Of a DNA stretch of 64,000 bases, positions 7,841 to 16,136 are shown piece by piece. The DNA lies in assembly GCF_024436055.1 (NCBI RefSeq), contig NZ_JANFNH010000004.1, forward strand, positions 124,001-188,000. Reading direction: 5' to 3'. Source of the stretch: Streptantibioticus rubrisoli (GTDB lineage Bacteria; Actinomycetota; Actinomycetes; Streptomycetales; Streptomycetaceae). The notes under the pieces are model-generated. The model did not search any database and was not told the origin of the DNA. It worked only from the letters and a program-made list of their open reading frames with translations. The stretch's first letter is position 1. Every line of letters starts with the position of its first letter. Both the position numbers and the translations under genes were made by a program.

Positions 7841-9700
7841 ATGAATCCGCACTCACGTGACATCGACTGGACCCCGCCGCCGAAGGACCCCGAACGGCCC
7901 GCCGACGTGCGGCGCATCCTCCGGCTGTTCCGCCCCTACCGCTGGCGGCTGACCGTCGTCCTGCTGCTGGTCGCGGCGTCCTCGCTGGTTTCCATCGCCT
8001 CGCCGTTCCTGCTGCGGGCGATCTTGGACACGGCCATTCCGCACGGCCGCACCGGATTGCTCAGCCTGCTCGCCCTCGGCATGATCGCCACCGCTGTGAT
8101 CACCAGCGTCTTCGGGGTGCTCCAGACGCTGATCTCCACCACCGTCGGCCAGCGCGTCATGCACGATCTGCGGGCCGCCGTCTACGCGCAGTTGCAGCGC
8201 ATGTCGCTGTCGTTCTTCACCCGCACCCGCACCGGCGAGGTGCAGTCCCGCATCGCCAACGACATCGGCGGGATGCAGGCCACCGTCACCAACACGGCCA
8301 CCTCGATCGTCTCCAACACCACCAGCGTGATCGCCTCCATCGTGGCGATGCTCGCCCTCGACTGGCGCCTGACCGTCGCTTCCCTCCTGCTGCTGCCGGT
8401 CTTCGTCTCGATCAGCCGCCGAGTGGGCCGCGAACGCCGGAAGATTACCGCCCAGCGGCAGAAGCAGATGGCCGCGATGTCCGCGATAGTGACCGAGTCG
8501 CTGTCGGTCAGCGGCATCCTGCTGGGCCGCACCATGGGCCGCGCCGACTCGCTCACCCGCGCCTTCGAGGCCGAGTCGGAGCAGCTCGTCAGCCTTGAGG
8601 TGCGCTCCGACATGGCCGGACGCTGGCGGATGTCGACCATCAGCATCGTGATGGCGGCCATGCCCGCCCTGATCTACTGGGCGGCCGGGATCGCGCTGCA
8701 CTTCGGCGGACCCACCATCTCCATAGGCACGCTGGTGGCGTTCGTCTCGCTGCAGCAGGGCCTGTTCCGGCCCACGGTCAGCCTGTTGCAGACGGGGGTG
8801 CAGGTGCAGACGTCCATAGCGCTGTTCCAGCGGATCTTCGAGTACCTGGACCTGCCGGTGGAGATCACCGAACGCCCCGACCCGATACGGCTGGAGGAGG
8901 TGCGCGGCGATGTGCGCTTCGAGAACGTCGACTTCCGCTACGACGCCGACGCGTCCGAGCCCAACCTGTCCAGCGTCGACGTGACGGTACCGGCGGGCGG
9001 CAGTCTCGCGATCGTCGGCGCCACCGGATCCGGTAAGAGCACGCTGAGCTATCTGGTGCCGCGGCTGTACGACGTGACCGCGGGCCGGGTCACCATCGAC
9101 GGCGTAGACGTACGGGACCTGTCCTTCGACACGCTCTCCCGCGCCGTCGGGGTGGTTTCCCAGGAGACCTACCTCTTCCACGCCTCGGTCGCGGAGAACC
9201 TGCGGTTCGCCAAACCGGACGCGACGGACGAGGAGTTGGCCGCCGCTGCCCGGGCCGCGCAGATCCACGACCACATCGCCGCACTGCCGGACGGCTACGA
9301 CACGGTGGTCGGCGAGCGCGGCTACCGCTTCTCCGGAGGTGAGAAGCAGCGGCTGGCCATCGCCCGCACCATCCTGCGCGATCCGCCGGTGCTCATCCTG
9401 GACGAGGCGACCAGCGCCCTGGACACCCGCACCGAACACGCCGTGCAGGACGCCATCGACGCGCTCGCCGCCGGGCGTACCACGATCACCATCGCGCACC
9501 GGTTGTCCACGGTCCGCGACGCCGACCAGATCGTGGTGCTGGACCACGGCCGGATCGTGGAACGCGGCAAGCACGACGAACTGCTGGCCATGGGGGGCCG
9601 GTACGCCGAACTGGTCCGGCGCGACGCGCGGTTGGCACCCCAGGATGCCGAACCGGCCGCGCCGAAGCAGGAGTTGGCGGCGCTGGACGCCGCGGGCTGA
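7841..9700 (+). CDS. ABC transporter, fused permease and ATPase
   Basis: This 619-residue half-transporter has an N-terminal six-helix membrane domain (about residues 30-320) and a C-terminal ATPase (about 350-590). The ATPase shows Walker A GATGSGKST, signature FSGGEKQRLAIAR, Walker B VLILDEATSALD and the switch His in TITIAHRLSTV. It should work as a dimer exporting lipids, drugs or peptides; the substrate cannot be read from sequence. AGGAG sits upstream of the ATG. It is divergent from the MarR gene and stops two bases before the convergent citrate synthase gene ends. Confidence 0.92.
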   Translation: MNPHSRDIDWTPPPKDPERPADVRRILRLFRPYRWRLTVVLLLVAASSLVSIASPFLLRAILDTAIPHGRTGLLSLLALGMIATAVITSVFGVLQTLISTTVGQRVMHDLRAAVYAQLQRMSLSFFTRTRTGEVQSRIANDIGGMQATVTNTATSIVSNTTSVIASIVAMLALDWRLTVASLLLLPVFVSISRRVGRERRKITAQRQKQMAAMSAIVTESLSVSGILLGRTMGRADSLTRAFEAESEQLVSLEVRSDMAGRWRMSTISIVMAAMPALIYWAAGIALHFGGPTISIGTLVAFVSLQQGLFRPTVSLLQTGVQVQTSIALFQRIFEYLDLPVEITERPDPIRLEEVRGDVRFENVDFRYDADASEPNLSSVDVTVPAGGSLAIVGATGSGKSTLSYLVPRLYDVTAGRVTIDGVDVRDLSFDTLSRAVGVVSQETYLFHASVAENLRFAKPDATDEELAAAARAAQIHDHIAALPDGYDTVVGERGYRFSGGEKQRLAIARTILRDPPVLILDEATSALDTRTEHAVQDAIDALAAGRTTITIAHRLSTVRDADQIVVLDHGRIVERGKHDELLAMGGRYAELVRRDARLAPQDAEPAAPKQELAALDAAG

Positions 9701-9702
9701 CT

Positions 9703-10959
9703 TCAGGGCAGTGGCTGGGGCGGACGCGGGCCGGTGTACTGGCCGCGCGGGCGCATCCGCAACGGCCGCTCGCCGTACTCCTCCAGCGCGTGCGCGATCC
9801 ACCCCGCCGTCCTGGCCACCGCGAACACCGCCTCGCCCGCCTCGCTCGGCATCCCGGCGGACACCGACAGGACCCCGAGCGCCAGGTCGACGTTGGCATG
9901 CACCGGTGCGTCCCGGGCGGCGGCTCGCACCACGGCCCGCGCGGCGTCCAACGTCCGCTCGGCCGACGGCACTTGGGCCAGCAGCTCGAACAGTGCCCGG
10001 GCCCGTGGGTCCTCGCCCCGGTAGAGCCGGTGGCCAAGTCCGGGCACGGTGCGTCCGGTGCGCAGATGGTCGGAGACGACGGCTGCCGCGCTGCCGCGCT
10101 CCAGCACCTCGGTCAGCATCCGGTGCGCCAGCCCGCTGGCGGCGCCGTGCAGGGGGCCGTCGAGGGCGCCGAGCCCTGCCGAGACCACCGCGTACGGGTG
10201 TGCGCGAGACGATGCGGCGACCCGGGCGGCGACCGTGGAGGCGGCCAGATCATGGTCGATCAGCAGCACAAGTGCCGCTTGCAGGACGTTAATTGACGCC
10301 GCGTCGGCCTCGCTGGGGGTCAGGCGGGACCACAGACGGTGGGCGATCGAGCCGCCTGGCCGGTGGAACCGGTCGCCTGCCAGGGGGAGCGAGTCGACCA
10401 GGGTGGCGATCAGGCCGCGGGCCGCGGCGATCACCGTCTTCGGTGTGAGGTCGAAGCGCAGCGGATCCGCGACGGCAGCGGCCACGGTCGCGGCGCGCAG
10501 CCGGTCGGTGAGGCCACTGTGCGCGGGCAGGGCGGCGACCGCGCGCTCGGCGGCGGCCAGCGCCTCCCCGGGCGCGCTGAAACGGGTGCCCGGCCGCAGG
10601 GTCCCGGTCCACAGCCACTGGGCTACCTCCTCGTAGCCGAACCGGGTGGCCAACTCGACCGCGTCGACACCGCGGAAGTAGTAGCGGTCGTCCTCGATGA
10701 GGGTGATGCCGGTGGTCACCGGCATGGTGTGTGCGGTGGCCTGCGGCTCCTCCGGCGCTGTGGGGCGTACACGACGGCCGCGTCGCGCCAGGTCGTCCAC
10801 CTCGGCCGCGTCGAAGGTGCTGCCCCGGCCGCCGGAGACGCGCTCACTGCTCAGCAGTCCGCGGCTGACATAGGAGTAGAGCGTCTCGGGTTTGACGCCG
10901 AGGCGTTGCGCCGCCTCCTTGGTGGTCAGTCTCCGCCGCTGTGCCGCCCGTTCCGTCAT
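9703..10959 (-). CDS. Citrate synthase-like protein with N-terminal MerR-type DNA-binding domain
   Basis: The first 60 residues form a helix-turn-helix (LTTKEAAQRLGVKPETLYSYVSRGLL, then SERVSGGRGSTFDAAEVD) like MerR/excisionase folds. The remaining 350 residues are a citrate synthase fold. Catalytic-type segments are LDGPLHGAAS and GLGHRLYRGEDPRA, and LLIDHDLAAST aligns with the usual NxHxxAST region. It may condense oxaloacetate or a related 2-oxoacid with acyl-CoA, or it may mainly sense metabolites and bind DNA. It is divergent from a plain citrate synthase gene across a palindromic spacer. An upstream ATG at 10998 would add 13 residues; 10959 gives MTERAAQRRR directly before the domain. 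Confidence 0.85.
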   Translation of the reverse strand: MTERAAQRRRLTTKEAAQRLGVKPETLYSYVSRGLLSSERVSGGRGSTFDAAEVDDLARRGRRVRPTAPEEPQATAHTMPVTTGITLIEDDRYYFRGVDAVELATRFGYEEVAQWLWTGTLRPGTRFSAPGEALAAAERAVAALPAHSGLTDRLRAATVAAAVADPLRFDLTPKTVIAAARGLIATLVDSLPLAGDRFHRPGGSIAHRLWSRLTPSEADAASINVLQAALVLLIDHDLAASTVAARVAASSRAHPYAVVSAGLGALDGPLHGAASGLAHRMLTEVLERGSAAAVVSDHLRTGRTVPGLGHRLYRGEDPRARALFELLAQVPSAERTLDAARAVVRAAARDAPVHANVDLALGVLSVSAGMPSEAGEAVFAVARTAGWIAHALEEYGERPLRMRPRGQYTGPRPPQPLP

Positions 10960-11000
10960 GCGGCCCATCCCATCGCATCGTGGCGTCCCGTTTTTCATTC

Positions 11001-11058
11001 ACATTGATTCAATCAACATTGACATCAACTAGTCAACCATAGACATTGAAATCAATGT
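11001..11058. promoter_or_regulatory. Cluster of ACATTGA palindromes between two citrate synthase genes
   Basis: The heptamer ACATTGA occurs on the plus strand at 11001-11007, 11016-11022 and 11043-11049, and inverted (TCAATGT) at 11052-11058. The last pair forms a perfect 7-bp inverted repeat with a two-base spacer. A second palindrome, TTGATT-C-AATCAA, spans 11004-11016. This AT-rich patch within very GC-rich DNA lies between divergent genes, one of which encodes a DNA-binding domain. It is a strong candidate operator and promoter region, probably autoregulatory. Confidence 0.6.
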
Positions 11059-11080
11059 TGCGTACGACGCGATGTTGAGC

Positions 11081-11130
11081 GGCGCCAAAAGCTGAGTGGC
11101 GCCAACGCTGAGCGACGCCAAGCGCTGAGA
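11081..11130 (+). repeat. Three imperfect tandem repeats of 16-17 bp
   Basis: Units at 11081-11097, 11098-11113 and 11114-11130 each read approximately GRCGCCAA-NN-GCTGAGN. They end 26 bases before the ATG of the second citrate synthase gene, so they lie in its leader or promoter. They could be regulatory binding sites or slipped-strand duplications. Confidence 0.6.
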
Positions 11131-11156
11131 GACGGCCGACGGAGGACGACGACACC

Positions 11157-12344
11157 ATGCCGACCAGCACCGCCCACCACGACACATCCGCTTCCGCCCC
11201 GGCCGACACCCTGGTCGACGTGCCCCGCGGTCTCAAGGGAGTCGTGGTCACCGACACCGCCCTGGGCGCGGTCCGTGGCCGTGAGGGCTTCTACCACTAC
11301 CGGCAGTACCCAGCCGTGGAGTTGGCCCGCACCCGCGCCTTCGAGGACGGGTGGTACCTGATGCTCCACGGCGAGCTGCCGACCGCCGACCAGCGCGCCG
11401 CCTTCACCGCCCGCACCGCCGCCCTGCGCCCGCTGCCCGACGCCGTGCGCGCCGCCCTGCCCGCCATCGCCAGCGGGTGCGCCGACGCCGGACCGCTCAC
11501 CGCACTGCGCACCGCCCTCTCGCTGGCCGGGGCGGCCGCCGGGTTCCGGCCGCTGTACGACCTCACCCCCGCCCAGCGTGCCGAGGACGCGCTCGCCGCC
11601 TGCGCCTGGGTGCCGACCCTCGTCACCGCGCTGCACCGGCTCGGTCGTGGCCTTGCGCCCCTTGAACCGCGCGCCGATCTGCCGTACGCGGCGAACTACC
11701 TGTACATGCTCACCGGCCAGGAGCCGGACGCCGCCAAGTCCCGCGCCATTGAGCAGTACCTGATCTCCACCATTGACCACGGCTTCAACGCGTCAACGTT
11801 CACCGCCCGGGTCATCGCCTCCACCGGCGCCGACCTCGCCGGCTGCCTGACCGGGGCGATCGGAGCGCTGTCCGGCCCGCTGCACGGCGGCGCGCCCAGT
11901 CGCGCCCTGGACACCCTTGACGCCATCGGCAGCCCGGACCGCATCACCCCGTGGATCCGCGAACGGGTCCTGGCGGGTGAGCGCATCATGGGCTTCGGGC
12001 ACGCCGTCTACCGCACCGAGGATCCGCGCTCGCGGCTGCTCAAGGGGATCGCGCGGCAGTTCGGCGGATCCCGCGTAAAGTTCGCCATCGAGGTCGAGCG
12101 GCGCGTCGAGGAGATACTCGCCGAGTTGAAGCCCGGCCGCGAACTCCACATCAACGTCGAGTTCTACGCCGGTGTGGTCATGGAACTGTGCGGTCTGCCA
12201 CGAGAGATGTTCACCCCGACCTTCGCCTGCGCCCGTGTGGTGGGCTGGAGCGCCAACATCCTGGAACAGGCGGAGGACGGCAAGATCATCCGCCCGGACG
12301 CCCGCTATGTCGGCCCTGAGCCACGGCCGGTACCCGAAGCCTGA
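11157..12344 (+). CDS. Citrate synthase
   Basis: This 395-residue citrate synthase condenses oxaloacetate and acetyl-CoA to citrate (a 2-methylcitrate synthase role is also possible). It has the short bacterial type II-like layout: GLKGVVVTDTALGAVRGREGFYHYR near the N-terminus, DHGFNASTFTARV with the first catalytic His, SGPLHGGAPS, MGFGHAVYRTEDPR with the second His, and NVEFYAGVVMELCGLP with the catalytic Asp/Glu region. The ATG lies just after the triple repeat. Its divergent neighbour is a citrate synthase with a DNA-binding domain, and the two may be regulated together. Confidence 0.92.
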   Translation: MPTSTAHHDTSASAPADTLVDVPRGLKGVVVTDTALGAVRGREGFYHYRQYPAVELARTRAFEDGWYLMLHGELPTADQRAAFTARTAALRPLPDAVRAALPAIASGCADAGPLTALRTALSLAGAAAGFRPLYDLTPAQRAEDALAACAWVPTLVTALHRLGRGLAPLEPRADLPYAANYLYMLTGQEPDAAKSRAIEQYLISTIDHGFNASTFTARVIASTGADLAGCLTGAIGALSGPLHGGAPSRALDTLDAIGSPDRITPWIRERVLAGERIMGFGHAVYRTEDPRSRLLKGIARQFGGSRVKFAIEVERRVEEILAELKPGRELHINVEFYAGVVMELCGLPREMFTPTFACARVVGWSANILEQAEDGKIIRPDARYVGPEPRPVPEA

Positions 12345-12490
12345 ACAGGAGCATCAACAAAGCCGCGACATCAACGCCCCGCCAAGATGGCCCTTTCGGA
12401 CGCCAGAGGCCAGTCAATACGGGCGCGACATGCCCAAGATGCCCTTTCACGCCGCATAGGTTGACATACGCGGCGGTCCACAGCGGACCG

Positions 12491-12524
12491 CATCGCGCAC
12501 CAAGCGACAACATCGCGCACCAAG
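12491..12524 (+). repeat. 14-bp direct repeats upstream of the ketosynthase-III-like gene
   Basis: CATCGCGCACCAAG occurs at 12491-12504 and again at 12511-12524, so the copies start 20 bases apart. They lie 28-61 bases upstream of the ATG at 12552 and could be an activator site spaced by about two helical turns. Confidence 0.45.
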
Positions 12525-12551
12525 TGAACAAGGCGGAAAGGAGCGGGCGGC

Positions 12552-13240
12552 GTGAAGGCAGCGGCGATAGGCATCCGTTCGGTGGGCAGCTCCAGCGGAC
12601 TGGGCGCGGCAACCGAAGACGCACTGGCACGGGCCTCTATGGCGGCGGCGGAACTGGTGCTGCCCTACTACCTGGTCTGTGGCACGCGGTACGACGGCGG
12701 AGCGCAGGCCCAACTCGCCGCGCGCCAGGGCCTGGACGCACTGGGTGTCGGCCGCGCCTGCTCGTACCGGGTGGCGGAGGGCGGCGCCAGTGCGCTGGCC
12801 CTGCTGGCCAGGGTGGCCGGTCACCTGATCACCGACGCCACCCTGCGGCAGGGCCTGGTGATGGCGCCCACCACCGGCGGCACCGCCGCCGTGCTCCTCG
12901 CCGAACAGAACTGGCCGCACAACCGCGTCCGCTCCGTGGTCACCGGCCGCGACACCGACGACCGGGAGCTGGACCGGCTGATCGGCCGCGCCCTGCGGGA
13001 GGCTGGCACCGCCTGGTCGCGCATCGACCGCGTCGCCCTGCACACCGAAACCCCGGCCCTGGAGCGCCGCTTCCGTGAACGCTTCGGCTGCCACGGCACC
13101 CGCATCATCGAATGCGGCCGCCCCACAGGGGTGCTCATGACCCTGCAGCGCGTCATCGAGGACCAACACCCCCTGGGAACCCGGGTGTTGGCGGTCTCCC
13201 TGGAGCCGGGGCGACCAGCGCGGCCATGGTGGAGTGCTAG
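12552..13240 (+). pseudogene. Short ketosynthase-III-like (thiolase-fold) gene with an apparent -1 frameshift
   Basis: The reading frame resembles the C-terminal two thirds of a KAS III protein. It has RACSYRVAEGGASALALLA at the active-site Cys region, a His in VALHTETP, and EPG near the end. The usual glycine-rich NTS region is altered (ECGRPTGV). The open frame continues past the expected end for 80 odd residues. If one G is added to the G run near 13208-13211, the end becomes EPGATSAAMVEC with a stop at 13238-13240, a typical KAS III ending of about 229 residues. Either the gene is frameshifted or the sequence has a homopolymer error. The N-terminus is short for a functional KAS III (about 330 residues). 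Confidence 0.55.
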
Positions 13241-13334
13241 GCGCTCCGCTGGGGGGTTCGGCGATGTGCCGTCGTCGATCGTCTGCGGCCCCACTGCGGC
13301 TGGTCGCGCAGTTCTTCGCGCCCCTTCGGGGCGC
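13241..13334. repeat. Dispersed Streptomyces-type intergenic repeat with hairpin
   Basis: This block follows the likely ketosynthase stop directly. It contains a phrase I recall from many Streptomyces intergenic regions (GGCTGGTCGCGCAGTTC), then the stem GCGCCCC-TTC-GGGGCGC at 13318-13334. Such elements commonly lie at gene 3' ends and may act as terminators or mRNA 3' stabilisers. Recognition is from memory of the pattern and would be settled by counting copies in the genome. Confidence 0.5.
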
Positions 13335-13423
13335 TACCGAACCGCAGCGGACTTCACGCCGACCGGTGGAGTGTCCAGCCCCAACCCCCGGATATGCGGC
13401 GGCATGGGGCAAGATCATCGCCC

Positions 13424-14044
13424 ATGGGACCGATACACGGGGTGGACCTGCCGGACTTCCGGCAGCTGGACGCGTGCACATGGGTGAACGACCAGGGGGA
13501 CGCGGTCACCGTCTCCTACTTCGGCCTGCCCCCTGACCTTCCCGCACCGCTTGAGGACCTTCCCCGGCTGCGTTGGGAGATGGCGCATGGCACGGCCCGC
13601 GCCGGTGGCACGTTGGTGGAGGCCAACGTCCAGTGGTTCGGTGGGCTTCCCGCGCTCGTGCAGATCAACAAGTTCCGCAATCCCGACCAGCAGACCGGGT
13701 TGATCTTCCTCGGCAGTTTCACGGTCCCTCGTGCGACGTGCAGTGTGGTGGTCAAGGTGCAGTCCGTCGAACTCGGCACCACCGGGATCCGTGAGTCCAC
13801 CGTGGCCCTTGAAGTGGGCTTCGAGCAGGCCTTCCTGCCGCACCCGTTCGCCCCCGAGCTGCGTGGCCCGCTGCCGTTCAACCGGGCCGATGACCCCTGC
13901 TACGACGCCCGCTTCCCGCAGCATCCGCTGTCCAGGGCCAGGCGGCTGCTGGGACGCCTGGCCAGCACGGTGCGGACCGATCCAGCCTTCGCCGCCCTGC
14001 CGCCGTTCGTCGGACCGCCTCCGGAACCCCGGACCACCCGCTAG
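13424..14044 (+). CDS. Conserved hypothetical protein
   Basis: This 206-residue cytoplasmic protein begins MGPIHGVDLPDFRQLDACTW. It has no signal peptide or membrane segment and looks like an alpha/beta domain, with segments VQWFGGLPALVQINKFRNPD, SFTVPRATCSVVVKVQ and GIRESTVALEVGFEQ. I do not recognise a function. An in-frame ATG ten codons upstream (13394) is an alternative start. The stop overlaps the convergent lutC stop by four bases. Confidence 0.7.
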   Translation: MGPIHGVDLPDFRQLDACTWVNDQGDAVTVSYFGLPPDLPAPLEDLPRLRWEMAHGTARAGGTLVEANVQWFGGLPALVQINKFRNPDQQTGLIFLGSFTVPRATCSVVVKVQSVELGTTGIRESTVALEVGFEQAFLPHPFAPELRGPLPFNRADDPCYDARFPQHPLSRARRLLGRLASTVRTDPAFAALPPFVGPPPEPRTTR

Positions 14045-14682
14045 GACGTGACCAGCACCACCTCGAGCTCCCTCGGTCCATGGACCCCCTCCACCCGGTC
14101 CAGTTCGATGTCGCTGGTGGCCGAAGGCCCGGATATCCAGGTCAACGGCCGCTGTGGGGAGAGGCGTTCCAGGGCTTCGGGGACGGAGTCGACGACCTGT
14201 TCAGGGACGCGGACCACACAGATGTGGTGGTCGGGGACCAGGGTGATGCGGCGACGGCCCTGGTCCGGGGAGGCGTCCAGGACGACGGTGCCTGTTTCGG
14301 CGATCGCGACCGCGCAACCTGTCAGTACGCTGTCCACCGTGTCGAGTTGGTGAGCGGTCACGTCCTCCGGAACGCGTTCGACGCCCGTGCTCTCGGACAG
14401 CCAGCGCGCCGGTGCGCCCGCTGGCGCGACCACCGTGCGGGATCCGTGTGCGGCGAGCAACGAGGCGATCCGGGACGGCAGTTCCGCATCGGTGCAGCGG
14501 TGTACCACCGCTCGGTAGTCGGCCAGGTTCTCGGCGAGCAGTTCGGCGCTCTGTTCATCAGTGCGTTCGCCGTGGCGGCGCAGATAGCAGCGGTCGACGG
14601 GCACGTCACGGGGGACTTCGGTGACCGGTACGTCGGCCAGCGCGCGCCGGATGCGGTTCAAGACGGTCTCCCGGCTGCTCAC
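14041..14682 (-). CDS. lutC: LUD-domain lactate utilisation protein C
   Basis: This 213-residue LUD (DUF162) domain protein is the third subunit of the LutABC iron-sulfur complex that oxidises L-lactate to pyruvate. Features include the N-terminal helix SSRETVLNRIRRAL, AVAIAETGTVVLD, and HICVVRVPEQVV near the C-terminal half. The GTG at 14682 overlaps the lutB stop by four bases, which decides the start over longer in-frame options. It is the last gene of a minus-strand lutA-lutB-lutC operon. Confidence 0.9.
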   Translation of the reverse strand: MSSRETVLNRIRRALADVPVTEVPRDVPVDRCYLRRHGERTDEQSAELLAENLADYRAVVHRCTDAELPSRIASLLAAHGSRTVVAPAGAPARWLSESTGVERVPEDVTAHQLDTVDSVLTGCAVAIAETGTVVLDASPDQGRRRITLVPDHHICVVRVPEQVVDSVPEALERLSPQRPLTWISGPSATSDIELDRVEGVHGPRELEVVLVTS

Positions 14683-16136
14683 TTGGCCTCCTTGCCGCCG
14701 TGGGTGCGTTGCCACCAGTCCCGGAACGGCTCGGGCGGCACCACCGGAAGATCGCGGCTCGCGCTCCATGGCTCTCCCGGCAGCCGTGCCGGATGCGCCC
14801 GACGGGTGCGCGCCGCCAGCCGCTCGCCCGCGCGCAGCGCCCGGGGATGCTCGAACGCCCAGCGAGCGGCTCGCATCGCGACCCGCTCGGCGGCATGGCC
14901 CTTCGCCGGTCTGATGGTGACCCGGGCGCCGTTACGGGTCACGGAACCGCCCTCCGCGACCCGCTCCCGTAGGTGTACCAGCACCTCGGGGATGTCGATG
15001 GCCACCGGGCACACCTCGTAGCACGCCCCGCACAGCGAGGACGCGTACGGCAGTGAGGCGTCCAACGCGCTTGCCGTTCCGCGCAGTTGCGGGGTGAGGA
15101 TGGCGCCGATCGGCCCGGGGTACGCCGAGCCGTACGCATGGCCGCCCGCCCGCTCGTAGACCGGGCAGACGTTCAGACACGCCGAGCAGCGGATGCAGCG
15201 CAGCGCCTGGCGGCCCACCTGGTCGGCCAGTGTGTCGGTGCGCCCGTTGTCCAGCAGCACCAGGTGGAACTCGCTGGGGCCGTCGCCGTCCGTGGTGCCG
15301 GTCCAGGTGGAGGTGTACGGGTTCATCCGCTCGGCGGTCGAGGAGCGCGGCAGGAGCTGCAGGAAGACCTCCAGGTCCCGCCAGGTGGGGACGGTCTTCT
15401 CGATGCCGACCACCGAGATGAGGGTCTGCGGCAGGGTCAGGCACATACGGCCGTTGCCCTCCGACTCGACGACCACCAGGGTGCCGGTTTCGGCGACCAT
15501 GAAGTTCGCCCCGGAGATCGCCACCTTGGCGCGCAGGAACTTCTCCCGCAGGTGCAGCCGGGCCGCCTCGGCCAGTTCGGCGGGGGAGTCGGACAGGTCC
15601 TCGGGCGCCGGTCGGCCCCAAGCTCCCATCTGGCGGCGGAAGATATCGCGGATCTCGGTACGGTTGCGGTGGATGGCCGGTACCAGGATGTGCGACGGGC
15701 GGTCCGCGCCGAGCTGCACGATCAGTTCCGCCAAGTCGGTCTCGTAGGCACGGATACCGGCCGCCGCCAGCGCCTCGTTGAGACCGATCTCCTGGGTGGC
15801 CATGGACTTGACCTTGACCACCTCCTTCTCGCCGGTGGCCTTCACCAGTCGGGTGACGATGCGGTTGGCCTCGTCGGCGTCGACCGCCCAGTGCACCGTG
15901 CCGCCCGCCGCGGTGACCGCGGCCTCCAACTGCTCCAGGTACTGGTCGAGATGGCGCAGGGTGCGGTCCTTGATGGCGGCACCAGCGGCGCGCAGCCGGT
16001 CCCAGTCGGCGAGTTCGGCCACTGCCCTGGCTCGCTTGGACCGGATGGTGCGGGTGGCGTGCCGTAGGTTGCCGCGCAGTTGGGCGTTCCGGACGGAGAT
16101 CCGGGCCGCCTGGGGAAACGATGCGGCGTCGCTCAT
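14679..16136 (-). CDS. lutB: Lactate utilisation iron-sulfur protein B
   Basis: This 485-residue LutB has an N-terminal LUD domain, with KEVVKVKSMATQEIGLNEAL near residues 90-110 and ANFMVAETGTLVVVESEGN near 210. Its C-terminus carries a double 4Fe-4S ferredoxin domain with CIRCSACLNVCPVY and CGACYEVCPVAIDIP. It passes electrons within the LutABC lactate oxidation complex. The ATG at 16136 overlaps the lutA stop by four bases; the frame is open further upstream, but those codons lie inside lutA. Confidence 0.93.
   Translation of the reverse strand: MSDAASFPQAARISVRNAQLRGNLRHATRTIRSKRARAVAELADWDRLRAAGAAIKDRTLRHLDQYLEQLEAAVTAAGGTVHWAVDADEANRIVTRLVKATGEKEVVKVKSMATQEIGLNEALAAAGIRAYETDLAELIVQLGADRPSHILVPAIHRNRTEIRDIFRRQMGAWGRPAPEDLSDSPAELAEAARLHLREKFLRAKVAISGANFMVAETGTLVVVESEGNGRMCLTLPQTLISVVGIEKTVPTWRDLEVFLQLLPRSSTAERMNPYTSTWTGTTDGDGPSEFHLVLLDNGRTDTLADQVGRQALRCIRCSACLNVCPVYERAGGHAYGSAYPGPIGAILTPQLRGTASALDASLPYASSLCGACYEVCPVAIDIPEVLVHLRERVAEGGSVTRNGARVTIRPAKGHAAERVAMRAARWAFEHPRALRAGERLAARTRRAHPARLPGEPWSASRDLPVVPPEPFRDWWQRTHGGKEAK

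Noticed and set aside
7853-9802. 649-residue minus-strand frame opposite the ABC transporter
   Set aside because: It mirrors the transporter's codon bias and has no recognisable motif.
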